Source: Arthrobacter sp. 135MFCol5.1 (GTDB lineage: Bacteria > Actinomycetota > Actinomycetes > Actinomycetales > Micrococcaceae). Taken from it: 48,509 bases of DNA. Below the pieces are notes generated by a model, which had not been told where the DNA came from, ran no database searches, and saw only the letters and a list, made by a program, of their open reading frames with translations. The position numbers and the translations under genes were made by a program. The stretch lies in contig NZ_KB895472.1 of NCBI RefSeq assembly GCF_000374865.1, positions 1 to 48,509 of the forward strand, in the 5' to 3' direction. The first letter of the stretch is position 1; every line of letters starts with the position of its first letter. Shown one piece after another: positions 1-7,707 of the stretch.

Positions 1-1
1 C

Positions 2-340
2 GAACACAAAGCCCTGATCAACGCCAACGGCTGCGACATCATCCAACCCGATGCCCCACGCGTCGGCGGCATCACCCAATTCCTCCGACTCGCCGCCCTC
101 GCCGACGAACGCGGCCTGGGCCTAGCCCCGCACTTCGCCATGGAAATCCACCTCCACCTCGCCGCCACCTACCCCCGCGAACCCTGGGTAGAGCACTTCG
201 ACTGGCTCGACCCGCTGTTCAACGAACGCCTCGAAACCAAAGACGGCCGGATGATCGTCCCGGACCGCCCCGGCCTCGGCATCACCCTCAGCGACCAAGC
301 CCGCGCCTGGACAACCGAAAGCGTGGCCTTCGGCGCGTAA
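2..340 (+). CDS. Enolase-superfamily sugar-acid dehydratase, C-terminal part (galactarate/L-talarate dehydratase-like)
   Basis: The reading frame is open from the window edge to a TAA at 338-340, so only the last 112 residues are present. They form the end of the mandelate racemase/muconate lactonizing enzyme barrel. The segment PHFAMEIHLHLA carries the histidine that usually acts as general base in sugar-acid dehydratases. It is followed by EPWVEHFDWLDPLFNERL and a GLGITLS tail typical of galactarate/talarate-type members. Enzymes of this group dehydrate aldarates or aldonates in the cytoplasm. The MFS gene downstream resembles aldarate transporters, which supports the substrate class. The exact substrate cannot be fixed without the N-terminal metal-ligand and lysine motifs, which lie outside the window. 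Confidence 0.85.
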   Translation, partial: EHKALINANGCDIIQPDAPRVGGITQFLRLAALADERGLGLAPHFAMEIHLHLAATYPREPWVEHFDWLDPLFNERLETKDGRMIVPDRPGLGITLSDQARAWTTESVAFGA

Positions 341-562
341 CCTCCGCTCCGGGCGCGCACGGTTGCCGGCGCCCACAGAACCCACGCTTGCCACCGTTCG
401 CGCCCACGGCGACACGGCCGAAGCACACAACGCTCCGGCATCCCCTGCGCCACACAGCGCAGCACCGACAACTAAACCCACGAGTGTTCGGATGTCCCGG
501 CCCGGCCCACTGACGCCGCAGTGAACCCGACCCCCGCGCTTTTTTCACGATAAGGAACGTCG

Positions 563-1945
563 ATGTCCAATCCCATCATCCAATCCACCACCCAGGAAGC
601 CGGACCAGCACGTCCTGCACGCACCAAGTCCCATACACGGTTCCTTGTGCTGGGGCTGATCTTCTTCGTCACGGTAGTGAATTACGCAGACCGCAGCAGC
701 ATGTCCATCGCGGGAACAGACATGACCAAAGAACTCGGGATGACATCAGTCCAGCTCGGGTTTGTTTTCTCAGCCTTCAGCTGGGCCTACGTCGTCGGGC
801 AGCTTCCGGGCGGATACCTGCTGGACCGGTTCGGAGCCAAAAAGACCTACGGGCTCAGCCTCGCGCTCTGGTCCGCGGCCACTCTCGTGGTGGGCTTCGT
901 CGGCCTGATCTCCACACCGGTTCTGGTATCGGTGGGCATCCTGTTCGCCCTACGCCTGTTCCTCGGGCTTGTGGAGGCCCCTGCCTTTCCTGCTAACGCA
1001 CGTATTACCACCATGTGGTTCCCCACCAGCGAGCGCGGTCAAGCCACGGCAGTATTCAACTCCGCCCAGTACCTCGCCACAGCGATGTTCGCCCCCATCA
1101 TCGGTTGGATGACCTTCAGCTTCGGCTGGCGCATCGGGTTCTACGTCCTGGGCGCACTTGGCCTGGCCATGGCCGTCGTCTGGTTTCGCTGGATGAACGT
1201 CCCCTCAAGGCACAAACGCGTCTCCGCCACAGAAATCGAAACCATCCGGGCAGGAGGAGGCCTGGTCGACCTCGACGAATCGGCAACCCTCTCCCAGCGG
1301 AAGGCGACAATCACCCGGTCCCAGTTCAAGCAGCTCTTTACCAGCCGCATGTTTTGGGGTCTCTACGTGGCACAATACGCCGTCAACGCCCTTACCTATT
1401 TCTTCATCACCTGGTTCCCGATCTACCTGGTCAGCAGCAGGCACCTGAACATCATGCAGGCCGGTTTCATCGCGGCCATCCCCGCCCTCGCAGGCTTCGC
1501 TGGCGGCATACTGGGTGGATTCATCTCCGACCTCCTCCTACGCAGGGGAGTCCCCCTCACGGCGGCACGGAAAATTCCGTCGGTTGCCGGCATGGCACTG
1601 GCCATGCTGATCATGCTCTGCCCATTCACCGACAGCACTCCCCTCATCGTGACGCTCATGACTCTCGCATTCTTCGGTAAGGGGGTTGCGGCACTGGGCT
1701 GGGCATTCGCCACCGACATGGCCCCCAAGGAAGCCAACAGCGTCTCCGCCGCCATCATGAACGCCTTCGGCAACATCGCCGGCATCGTGACCCCCATCGT
1801 CATCGGATTCGTCATCGCGGCCACCGGGAACTTCGACGTCGCCCTCTGGTTCGTCGGCGCCCACGGAGCCGTCGCTCTGCTTGGCTACCTCATCATGGGC
1901 AAGGTACAGCGGCTCGAATTCACCCACGACAAAGCACAGAACTAA
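563..1945 (+). CDS. MFS transporter, anion:cation symporter family, GudP-like (glucarate/galactarate type)
   Basis: A 460-residue, roughly 12-helix permease. The N-terminal helix NYADRSSMSIAG, the segment PGGYLLDRFGAKKTYG, and EAPAFPANARITTMWFP followed by ERGQATAVFNSAQYLA closely follow the enterobacterial glucarate transporter GudP. Proteins of this family import sugar acids with protons across the cytoplasmic membrane. The start at 563 has AAGGAA about eight bases upstream. The gene lies 222 bp after the aldarate dehydratase-like gene on the same strand with no obvious terminator between them, so the two probably form a sugar-acid uptake and dehydration unit. The substrate is inferred from resemblance and context; galactonate is an alternative. 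Confidence 0.88.
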   Translation: MSNPIIQSTTQEAGPARPARTKSHTRFLVLGLIFFVTVVNYADRSSMSIAGTDMTKELGMTSVQLGFVFSAFSWAYVVGQLPGGYLLDRFGAKKTYGLSLALWSAATLVVGFVGLISTPVLVSVGILFALRLFLGLVEAPAFPANARITTMWFPTSERGQATAVFNSAQYLATAMFAPIIGWMTFSFGWRIGFYVLGALGLAMAVVWFRWMNVPSRHKRVSATEIETIRAGGGLVDLDESATLSQRKATITRSQFKQLFTSRMFWGLYVAQYAVNALTYFFITWFPIYLVSSRHLNIMQAGFIAAIPALAGFAGGILGGFISDLLLRRGVPLTAARKIPSVAGMALAMLIMLCPFTDSTPLIVTLMTLAFFGKGVAALGWAFATDMAPKEANSVSAAIMNAFGNIAGIVTPIVIGFVIAATGNFDVALWFVGAHGAVALLGYLIMGKVQRLEFTHDKAQN

Positions 1946-2090
1946 ACTCCTCTGGCGCCCAAGCCCGACTCGCCGAAGAGAATGCCGCAAGATGACTCGT
2001 GCCACGGGTTCCTCTTCGCCGCTGCTTCCTTCAGGGTTCGACTGGATCGCTCACCCGAATCACCTGGCTGCCTTCAGAGAACGCATATGA

Positions 2091-2939
2091 CTATGCCTCC
2101 ACGACAGGCATGAACACTGAGGTCACGAGCTCGGCTTCGGGCGTTTGGCTCGGATCGTTGCGATAAATGTTGAAGTGGTGCGTCGCGAGGTCGTCATCTT
2201 CCCTTGCCGGCCGCCAATCGTTTTCGGCCATGAACGCTGCGATCGCTTCATGTGCCCGGGGAATCGCATCCGTGTACGGCCCGGTGACTGTAGCGGCCAC
2301 CACGCGACGTGCGGGAAAGTGCAGCACGCTCAGTGGCTCCGCGGCCTCGGTATCGGGCGCTACCTCAAGGAAGACCGACTCGTCGACGTCATGCTCGCGG
2401 TATTCACCGTCGTGTTCGATGCACCCGCCAGCCCCCGTGACGCGAATCCCTTGGGCTGAGATCTCAGGCGTGAACCGGGCCCATAGTTCGCCCTCGGCAG
2501 TGTAGTCGGGCACCCTCCCGCGAAGGGTGATGAGGGTTTGCTCGGGCAACGTGGTGAGTTGGGCCGAGATGGTAGACATGGCGTCCTCCTGACGTTGTTG
2601 GTCCAGCATTCGTTCAATGATTACGAGCCGTCGCAGGGCGGCTGATGATTCCTCGGCAAGGGCAGCTCGCTGAGCGGACAGGGCTTGTGCGTAAGCGGGG
2701 GTCCCCCGGGCAGCAAGGAGCGCCCCTATGGCAGACACACCAAAGCCCACGTCCCTGAGCCGCCGGATTTCGCTTGCCTCGCGGAGCTGGTCGTGGGCAT
2801 ACCAGCGGTAGCCGTTGGCTCGATCGACAACAGCCGGAGCGAGGACTCCGTTCGCGTCGTAATGCCGCAACATCCTGACACTGATCCTGCTGAGCGAGGA
2901 GAAGTGGCCGATGGGCATGAGCTTTGAGATATCGGTCAT
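2091..2939 (-). CDS. MerR-family regulator with GyrI-like effector-binding domain
   Basis: About 282 residues. The N-terminus (MTDISKLMPIGHFSSLSRIS, then VRMLRHYD) is a MerR winged helix-turn-helix. A coiled dimerisation helix follows (roughly residues 80-125, rich in Gln, Arg and Glu), then a C-terminal GyrI/AraC-type ligand-binding domain with FHxxP-like and YTDAIPRAHEAIAAFM segments. The same architecture occurs in BmrR/TipA-like sensors of lipophilic compounds. An in-frame start 13 codons upstream exists, but the ATG at 2939 leaves a normal MerR N-terminus and has GGAG about 12 bases upstream. The gene converges on the transporter before it. No obvious target gene sits beside it, so it may act elsewhere or on itself. 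Confidence 0.85.
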   Translation of the reverse strand: MTDISKLMPIGHFSSLSRISVRMLRHYDANGVLAPAVVDRANGYRWYAHDQLREASEIRRLRDVGFGVSAIGALLAARGTPAYAQALSAQRAALAEESSAALRRLVIIERMLDQQRQEDAMSTISAQLTTLPEQTLITLRGRVPDYTAEGELWARFTPEISAQGIRVTGAGGCIEHDGEYREHDVDESVFLEVAPDTEAAEPLSVLHFPARRVVAATVTGPYTDAIPRAHEAIAAFMAENDWRPAREDDDLATHHFNIYRNDPSQTPEAELVTSVFMPVVEA

Positions 2940-3302
2940 GCCTCTGATTCTCCGCGCTGACATCGTGTCAGAGTCCATTTTCTCGAAGACTCATGTGACG
3001 GCGCGCTGCGACCGACCAGCCGGGGTACCGACCAAAAGTAGCCTAAGTCCATCTCTCTTGGGCTACCCGCGCCGATGCTGCCACTGCCAGGCGTGCCGGA
3101 ACATGAGGCCCATCGAGGTTCTCAGGGCTACCGGCTATAGCGACGAGCCGCCGGGACGCCCGTCCAGGGCTGTACGCGACCCCGTTCCAGTCAACGACAG
3201 GCTGGCACGTATCTCACGAATACGGTGCCGGGATTGGGAAATCTGCCATTCCCGGCAACGCCCCCCATGCAGTGGGCGACGGCGTACATGTGGAAAAACC
3301 CT
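2940..3302. other. Non-coding stretch upstream of the MerR gene
   Basis: No credible gene was found on either strand in these 363 bases. The open frames crossing it lack a ribosome-binding site, family motifs and actinobacterial third-position bias. It must hold the promoter of the minus-strand MerR gene, but I could not identify a convincing MerR operator. It ends where the duplicated LacI control region begins. Confidence 0.5.
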
Positions 3303-3475
3303 TTGACACCAAACAGCTAACGCGGGTAACTTAGATCACGCACCAAGGTAACGCGAGTTACTAATAGTAAGACCAGACCACTAGCGGCCAAGGTCCAGTT
3401 AGAGAGAAGACTTCTGGAGCATCCAATGGCGGACACCGCCTCCCAAAGCCGGGCACGGAACTTCTCAGACATTGC
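3300..3475 (+). repeat. Diverged copy of 6421-6600 (control region plus start of lacI)
   Basis: Read side by side, both segments share the TTGACA box, both operators with the spacer TTAGATCAC between them, the motif CTCTGGAGCAT/CTTCTGGAGCAT carrying the ribosome-binding site, and an ATGGCG start. Intervening bases have drifted and carry small indels. The second block of the same duplication is 3575-3735. Confidence 0.75.
3303..3361 (+). promoter_or_regulatory. Promoter with paired LacI-type operators, duplicate copy, upstream of the GH32 exo-fructanase
   Basis: A -35 TTGACA (3303-3308) is followed 18 bases later by TAACTT (3327-3332). Operator 1, CTAACGCGGGTAAC (3317-3330), overlaps the -10. 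Operator 2, GTAACGCGAGTTAC (3348-3361), is an inverted repeat with the central CG typical of LacI-family sites. The two are 31 bp apart. The whole element is nearly identical to 6424-6482 in front of the intact lacI, so the same repressor is expected to bind here and control the exo-fructanase and aldo-keto reductase pair. Confidence 0.75.
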
Positions 3476-3639
3476 TTCGCCAGGCAGCTATTGCTGCACA
3501 CGGGGCGCCAAGGAGCCTCGTAGACGTGGGTCTTTAGGAACAAACACTTAGGAATTTCATCAACCTATGCAGCAGGACAGCCGACCACTGCCATCCGGCA
3601 GTAATCGACTGTCCGGTACTAAAACGCTCTTCGGTCTGA
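3426..3639 (+). pseudogene. Remnant of a lacI-family regulator gene with its centre deleted
   Basis: The ATG at 3426 has TGGAG in the same position as the intact lacI start at 6558. The predicted peptide opens MADTASQSRARNFSDIA, matching the N-terminal style of that regulator. With one extra T removed at about 3477, the frame would continue DIARQAAIAAH, like a LacI recognition helix. The frame closes at a stop near 3549. From about 3575 the DNA instead matches the last codons of the intact lacI (7570-7628), including TCGACTGTCC and CGCTCTTCGGTCTGA. The remnant is about 0.2 kb against 1.07 kb for the intact gene, so most of the coding region was lost. It is not expected to make a functional protein. 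Confidence 0.7.
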
Positions 3640-3735
3640 CCGCGAAATCAACATCGAAGAGCAAAACCCAACCCACCCTTCACCTTGCTGATGAAGAAAG
3701 GAAGAGACAGCTCATCATGACACAAACCAGATTCT
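3575..3735 (+). repeat. Diverged copy of 7565-7725 (end of lacI, hairpin and start of the ABC binding-protein gene)
   Basis: The shared string runs through the lacI stop, the GCTCTTCG/CGAAGAGC hairpin, the CAAAACCC(C)AACCCACCCTT tract, the purine-rich AGGAAGAGA ribosome-binding region and the ATGACACAAACCAG start. Few mismatches are visible, so this is the best conserved part of the duplication. It is joined to the first block (3300-3475) by about 100 bases that replace roughly 970 bases of lacI. Confidence 0.8.
3626..3662 (+). other. Inverted repeat (hairpin), duplicate copy
   Basis: GCTCTTCG (3626-3633) pairs with CGAAGAGC (3655-3662) around a 21-base loop. The same hairpin follows the intact lacI at 7615-7651, and the loop differs at only one position. 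No run of T follows, so it is not a standard intrinsic terminator. Conservation in an otherwise decayed region may simply reflect recent copying. Confidence 0.6.
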
Positions 3736-3773
3736 TTCTTCAGGTCGAGCCAGGCGCTCTCCCCACGCGATGA
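3717..3773 (+). pseudogene. Truncated start of an ABC solute-binding protein gene, 18 codons
   Basis: The ATG at 3717 begins MTQTRFFLQ, the same start as the intact binding protein at 7708 (MTQTRFLKS). After nine codons the sequence departs from the parent and meets TGA at 3771-3773. It keeps the parent's ribosome-binding region, so it may still be translated as an 18-residue leader ahead of the GH32 gene. I treat it as a by-product of the duplication. The next 121 bases to the GH32 start show no gene. Confidence 0.65.
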
Positions 3774-3894
3774 ACCTGAGAGCACCCCGACTCCTGCAAT
3801 TGCAGCCAGTTCGATTTCGCGGTGCTCCCTTTACGCCAACACACGCCCGCTCCACAGGTCCGCGGACCGCAGTCACGGCCATGAAAAGAGAACA

Positions 3895-5403
3895 ATGAAC
3901 AGCATTACCACCACCGTTGAGACCTACAGGCCGGCCATGCACTTTGCCGCCAAAGACACGTGGCTCAACGATCCGAACGGGCTTGTCTTCCACGAGGGCA
4001 CCTACCACCTGTACTACCAGAACAACCCCTTCGGAAACGTCCACGCCAATATGTCCTGGGGCCATGCGACTTCTGCTGACCTGGTCAGCTGGACGGAGCA
4101 ACAGGTAGCGATTCCCTGTGATGACGACGAGGAAATCTACTCCGGCAGCATTGTGGTTGACGCCGAAAACACCAGCGGATTCGGCGCGGACGGTAAGGCT
4201 CCCCTGGTGGCCATCTACACCAGCGCGTACAAGCCGGGCTCCCTCCACGAGGGCACGCAGGCGCAGTCCCTCGCGTGGAGCACGGACGGCGGATACTCCT
4301 GGACGAAGTACGCCGGCAACCCGGTCCTGACCCGGAACTCGCCGGAATTCCGGGACCCCAAGGTATTCCGCTACGACGGCCCTTCGGGCAGCTATTGGGT
4401 CATGGTGGCGGTGGAGGCCCATGATTTCACCGTCCTGCTCTACCGCTCACAAGACCTCAAGAGCTGGGAATATCTCAGCACCTTCGGCCCCGCCAATGGC
4501 ACGGGAGGCATCTGGGAATGCCCGGACCTTTTCGAGCTGCCCCTGGACGGTGACTCCTCAGCCATGAAATGGGTCCTGACGGTGAACATGAACCCCGGCG
4601 GCCCCAACGGCGGGTCCGCCGGGCAGTACTTCGTGGGAGAGTTCGACGGCGTCACGTTCAGTTCCGAGACAACCCTCACCGCGGGGATGCAGGACCCTGA
4701 GCGCCTACCCGACTACCAGTGGCTGGACTGGGGCCGGGACTACTACGCCGCGGTCTCGTTCAGCAACGTCCCGGGCGGCCGGCGGCTGATGATCGGCTGG
4801 ATGAACAACTGGCAGTATGCCAACCACATCCCCACCTCGCCCTGGCGCAGCCCCATGAGCCTGGTCCGGGACGTGTCCCTCGTTTCCGTGAACGGGCAAC
4901 CCCGGCTCCTGCAGCGCCCCGTACCGGAGGCGAGGGCAACTTCGACACCCGGTCCCGAGCAGCGGCTGGCCCTGAACGGCCCCGCAACCGTTGAGGGCGG
5001 CACTGCGGTACAGCTTATTGACATCACCTTCTCCCCTGGTGACGCCGAGGAGTTCGGGCTTGTGGTCAGAGGGTCAGCGGACGGGACGGTCGGGACACGA
5101 ATCGGGATCCACGCCGGCAGCGGGGACCTGATCGTGGACCGCACCCACTCCGGCGACACCGACTTCCATGAAGCCTTCGCCTCCACCAGCCGCGCCCCCA
5201 TTGCCGCAGCCAAGGATGGCAACTACCGCCTGCAGATCTTCGTCGACCATTGCTCAGTGGAGGTCTTCGGCAACGATGGGCTCGTCTCGGTGACCGAACT
5301 GATCTTCCCGGATCAAGCCCAAACTTCCCTCACTCTCTACTCCACCGGCGGCACAGCCGACGCAGTGCTCCAACTCACCAACTTCGAAAAGGCTGATGCC
5401 TAA
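3895..5403 (+). CDS. GH32 beta-fructosidase, cytoplasmic exo-fructanase/levanase type
   Basis: 502 residues with no signal peptide, so it is predicted to act in the cytoplasm. The five-bladed propeller carries the GH32 triad: WLNDPNG with nucleophile Asp26, FRDP with transition-state Asp154, and WECPDLFEL with acid/base Glu208. A C-terminal beta-sandwich ends with VDHCSVEVFGNDG. Such enzymes release terminal fructose from levan or inulin oligosaccharides, and also from sucrose. The start ATG has a weak AAAGAGA upstream. The gene lies behind the duplicated LacI operator pair and overlaps the next gene by one base (TAATG). With the importer and fructokinase downstream it probably digests imported fructo-oligosaccharides. 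Linkage preference (beta-2,6 or beta-2,1) is inferred from the neighbouring exported enzyme. Confidence 0.92.
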   Translation: MNSITTTVETYRPAMHFAAKDTWLNDPNGLVFHEGTYHLYYQNNPFGNVHANMSWGHATSADLVSWTEQQVAIPCDDDEEIYSGSIVVDAENTSGFGADGKAPLVAIYTSAYKPGSLHEGTQAQSLAWSTDGGYSWTKYAGNPVLTRNSPEFRDPKVFRYDGPSGSYWVMVAVEAHDFTVLLYRSQDLKSWEYLSTFGPANGTGGIWECPDLFELPLDGDSSAMKWVLTVNMNPGGPNGGSAGQYFVGEFDGVTFSSETTLTAGMQDPERLPDYQWLDWGRDYYAAVSFSNVPGGRRLMIGWMNNWQYANHIPTSPWRSPMSLVRDVSLVSVNGQPRLLQRPVPEARATSTPGPEQRLALNGPATVEGGTAVQLIDITFSPGDAEEFGLVVRGSADGTVGTRIGIHAGSGDLIVDRTHSGDTDFHEAFASTSRAPIAAAKDGNYRLQIFVDHCSVEVFGNDGLVSVTELIFPDQAQTSLTLYSTGGTADAVLQLTNFEKADA

Positions 5404-6401
5404 TGGAATACCGCAAATTGGGAGCCTCCGGCCTGTACATCAGCGAAATCGCCTACGGAAACTGGGTCACCCACGGCGAGCAGATCGACCAGGCCGCCGC
5501 GACGGAATGCGTCAAACAGGCACTGGAGTTGGGCATCACCACCTTTGACACTGCCGATGCCTATGCCGGAACCCGGGCGGAGGAAGCTTTGGGTGTCGCG
5601 CTCAAGGGAACACGCCGTGAAAGCGTGGAGATCCTTACCAAGGCCTACTTCCCTACCGGGGATGGCCGGAACGACCGCGGCCTGTCCCGCAAGCACGTCA
5701 TGGAGTCCATTAACTCCTCGCTGCGCCGGCTCCAGACTGACTACGTGGATCTCTACCAGGCGCACAGGTATGACTACGAGACTCCGCTGGAAGAGACCAT
5801 GCAGGCTTTTGCCGATATTGTCCGGGCGGGGAAGGCACACTATATCGGGGTGTCGGAGTGGACGGCGGACGAAATCCGCTCCGGCGTTGCCCTTGCCAGG
5901 GACCTTGGGGTCCAGCTCATCTCCAACCAGCCGCAGTATTCCATGCTGTGGCGCGTCATCGAACCGGAAATCGTTCCCCTGAGCGGGGAACTGGGCATTG
6001 GCCAGATCTGCTGGTCTCCGCTCGCCCAGGGAGTCCTCACCGGCAAATACACCCCCGGCGCGGCGGCCCCGGAAGGCTCCCGCTTCCGAGGCGACAACGG
6101 CAAGCTGAAGAATGACCACCGCTTTCTCAACGAGGACATCCTCATCCGCGTCCAGGAATTGAAGCCCCTGGCCGAAGAGACGGGACTGTCCATGGCGGCT
6201 TTCGCGGTTGCATGGGTACTCCAAAACCCCAACGTCTCGGCAGCCATCGTGGGAGCATCCCGGCCCGATCAGCTCGTGGACAACGTCCGTGCCGCAGGAG
6301 TGAAACTCGACCAGGAAATGCTCCTGAGGATCGATGACATCCTCGGCCCCGTCATCGAAAGAGACCCCGGGAAGGTCGAGTCCTTCAAGGACCGCCCCTA
6401 A
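5403..6401 (+). CDS. Aldo-keto reductase, KCNAB/YghZ-like subgroup
   Basis: 332 residues folding as a complete AKR barrel. The catalytic tetrad is visible as Asp49 (FDTADAYAG), Tyr54, Lys80 (ILTKAY) and His121 (YQAHRYD). The NADPH-binding C-terminal part includes IVGASRPDQLVDN. The family reduces aldehydes or ketones with NADPH in the cytoplasm. Its ATG overlaps the GH32 stop (TAATG), which implies translational coupling with the fructanase. Why a carbonyl reductase is tied to fructan hydrolysis is not obvious: it may act on a sugar released in the pathway or on reactive carbonyls formed from fructose. The substrate is unknown. Confidence 0.85.
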   Translation: MEYRKLGASGLYISEIAYGNWVTHGEQIDQAAATECVKQALELGITTFDTADAYAGTRAEEALGVALKGTRRESVEILTKAYFPTGDGRNDRGLSRKHVMESINSSLRRLQTDYVDLYQAHRYDYETPLEETMQAFADIVRAGKAHYIGVSEWTADEIRSGVALARDLGVQLISNQPQYSMLWRVIEPEIVPLSGELGIGQICWSPLAQGVLTGKYTPGAAAPEGSRFRGDNGKLKNDHRFLNEDILIRVQELKPLAEETGLSMAAFAVAWVLQNPNVSAAIVGASRPDQLVDNVRAAGVKLDQEMLLRIDDILGPVIERDPGKVESFKDRP

Positions 6402-6423
6402 CAGCAGCAGCTGAAGAAATGTA

Positions 6424-6482
6424 TTGACACCATCTAGTAACGCGGGTAACTTAGATCACAGCCCGAAAGTAACGCGAGTTAC
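6424..6482 (+). promoter_or_regulatory. Promoter with paired LacI-type operators upstream of lacI and the levan operon
   Basis: TTGACA (6424-6429) and TAACTT (6447-6452) are spaced by 17 bases. Operator 1, GTAACGCGGGTAAC (6437-6450), sits on the -10. Operator 2, GTAACGCGAGTTAC (6469-6482), is centred 32 bp downstream, about three helical turns. Both have the central CG of LacI-family operators. The position directly before the regulator gene indicates autoregulation and control of the importer and levanase genes behind it. Confidence 0.8.
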
Positions 6483-6557
6483 CAGGCTTAGATTCACCCC
6501 ATTGCCTCCGTATTAGCACGGGCAACCCCAGCTCAACGAAGACCTCTGGAGCATTCA

Positions 6558-7628
6558 ATGGCGAAGACCACCTCCCCCGACAAACCCGGCACTGCCCGGC
6601 AGCGTGGCGTCACCATGAATGACGTAGCCAAGCATGCCGGAGTATCCCGGACAGCTGTTTCATTCGTGCTGAACAACCGTGAAGACGCCAGCATCTCGGA
6701 GGAGACCCGGGTCCGCATCGCTGAGGCGGTTCAAGCTTTGGGCTACCGTCCAAATGCCGGGGCGAGGGCGCTGGCATCCCAGCGCAGCGATTGGTACGGG
6801 ATCGTCACCGAGATCGTCACGGCCCCATTCGCCGTGGACATCATCAAAGGTGCCCAGGACCAGGCCTGGAGTGACGGCCGGTTCCTCCTGATCGCCCCGT
6901 CGGACCAGGGTGATGCGGCCGGCCCCAACCAGGGGATGGAGGATGCTGCTGTGGAAAAGCTGCTGGAGCAGCGGGTGGAAGGCCTGCTGTACGCCGCAAC
7001 CCACCACCGTGGCGTCCATGTGCCCCCCAGCGCGCACGAAGTGCCCACGGTGCTCGTCAACTGTTTCGACCTGGACGGGAAGCTGCCCTCAATCGTCCCT
7101 GACGAACGCGCGGGCGGACGGGTCGCCGTCGAACGCCTCCTCAAGGCCGGCCACACCAAGATCGGTGTGATCAACCTGGACCCCCGCATCCCGGCAGCTG
7201 TTGGGCGTTTGCAGGGCGTCCGGGAGGCCTTGGCCGACGCCGGCCTGGAGCTTGATCCGGAACTCGTGGCGGCCGGGTATGCGACGGCAGACGGAGGCTA
7301 CGACGCTGCCTGTCAGATCCTTGACCGGTACCCGGCCAAGGACCGGCCCACCGCCCTGTTTTGCCTCAATGACCGTATGGCCATGGGGGCTTACGACGCC
7401 ATCAAGGAACGTGGCCTGGCCATCCCCGGTGACATCGCCGTGATCGGCTTCGACAACCAGGAACTCATCGCGGCCTACCTCAGGCCCAAGCTGACCACTG
7501 TTGCGTTGCCGTTCGAAAAGATGGGCGCTCTGGGAGTCCAGACGCTCGCCGCCCTTACAGCCGGACAGCCGATCACTGCCAGTCAGCAGTTGGTCGACTG
7601 TCCGCTGTTAGAACGCTCTTCGGTCTGA
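6558..7628 (+). CDS. LacI-family repressor of the fructan locus
   Basis: 356 residues. The helix-turn-helix is at about residues 19-45 (TMNDVAKHAGVSRTAVSFVL), followed by the hinge region GYRPNAGARALASQ and a periplasmic-binding-protein-like effector domain ending VIGFDNQELIAAYLRPKLT. The ATG at 6558 has TGGAG eight bases before it. An 18-residue N-terminal extension precedes the helix-turn-helix. The gene is first in line behind its own operator pair and 79 bases before the ABC binding protein, so it is likely autoregulated and co-transcribed. The effector is expected to be a fructo-oligosaccharide, fructose or a phosphate ester; this is inferred from the operon only. A broken relative lies at 3426. 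Confidence 0.9.
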   Translation: MAKTTSPDKPGTARQRGVTMNDVAKHAGVSRTAVSFVLNNREDASISEETRVRIAEAVQALGYRPNAGARALASQRSDWYGIVTEIVTAPFAVDIIKGAQDQAWSDGRFLLIAPSDQGDAAGPNQGMEDAAVEKLLEQRVEGLLYAATHHRGVHVPPSAHEVPTVLVNCFDLDGKLPSIVPDERAGGRVAVERLLKAGHTKIGVINLDPRIPAAVGRLQGVREALADAGLELDPELVAAGYATADGGYDAACQILDRYPAKDRPTALFCLNDRMAMGAYDAIKERGLAIPGDIAVIGFDNQELIAAYLRPKLTTVALPFEKMGALGVQTLAALTAGQPITASQQLVDCPLLERSSV

Positions 7629-7651
7629 CCGCGAAATCAACGTCGAAGAGC
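7615..7651 (+). other. Inverted repeat (hairpin) between lacI and the binding-protein gene
   Basis: GCTCTTCG (7615-7622) pairs with CGAAGAGC (7644-7651) and encloses the lacI stop codon at 7626-7628. No T-run follows, so full termination is unlikely. It could protect the downstream mRNA from decay or reduce coupling between repressor and importer expression. An almost identical hairpin is at 3626-3662. Confidence 0.6.
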
Positions 7652-7707
7652 AAAACCCCAACCCACCCTTCACCTTGCTGATGAAGACAGGAAGAGATAA
7701 CCCCATC

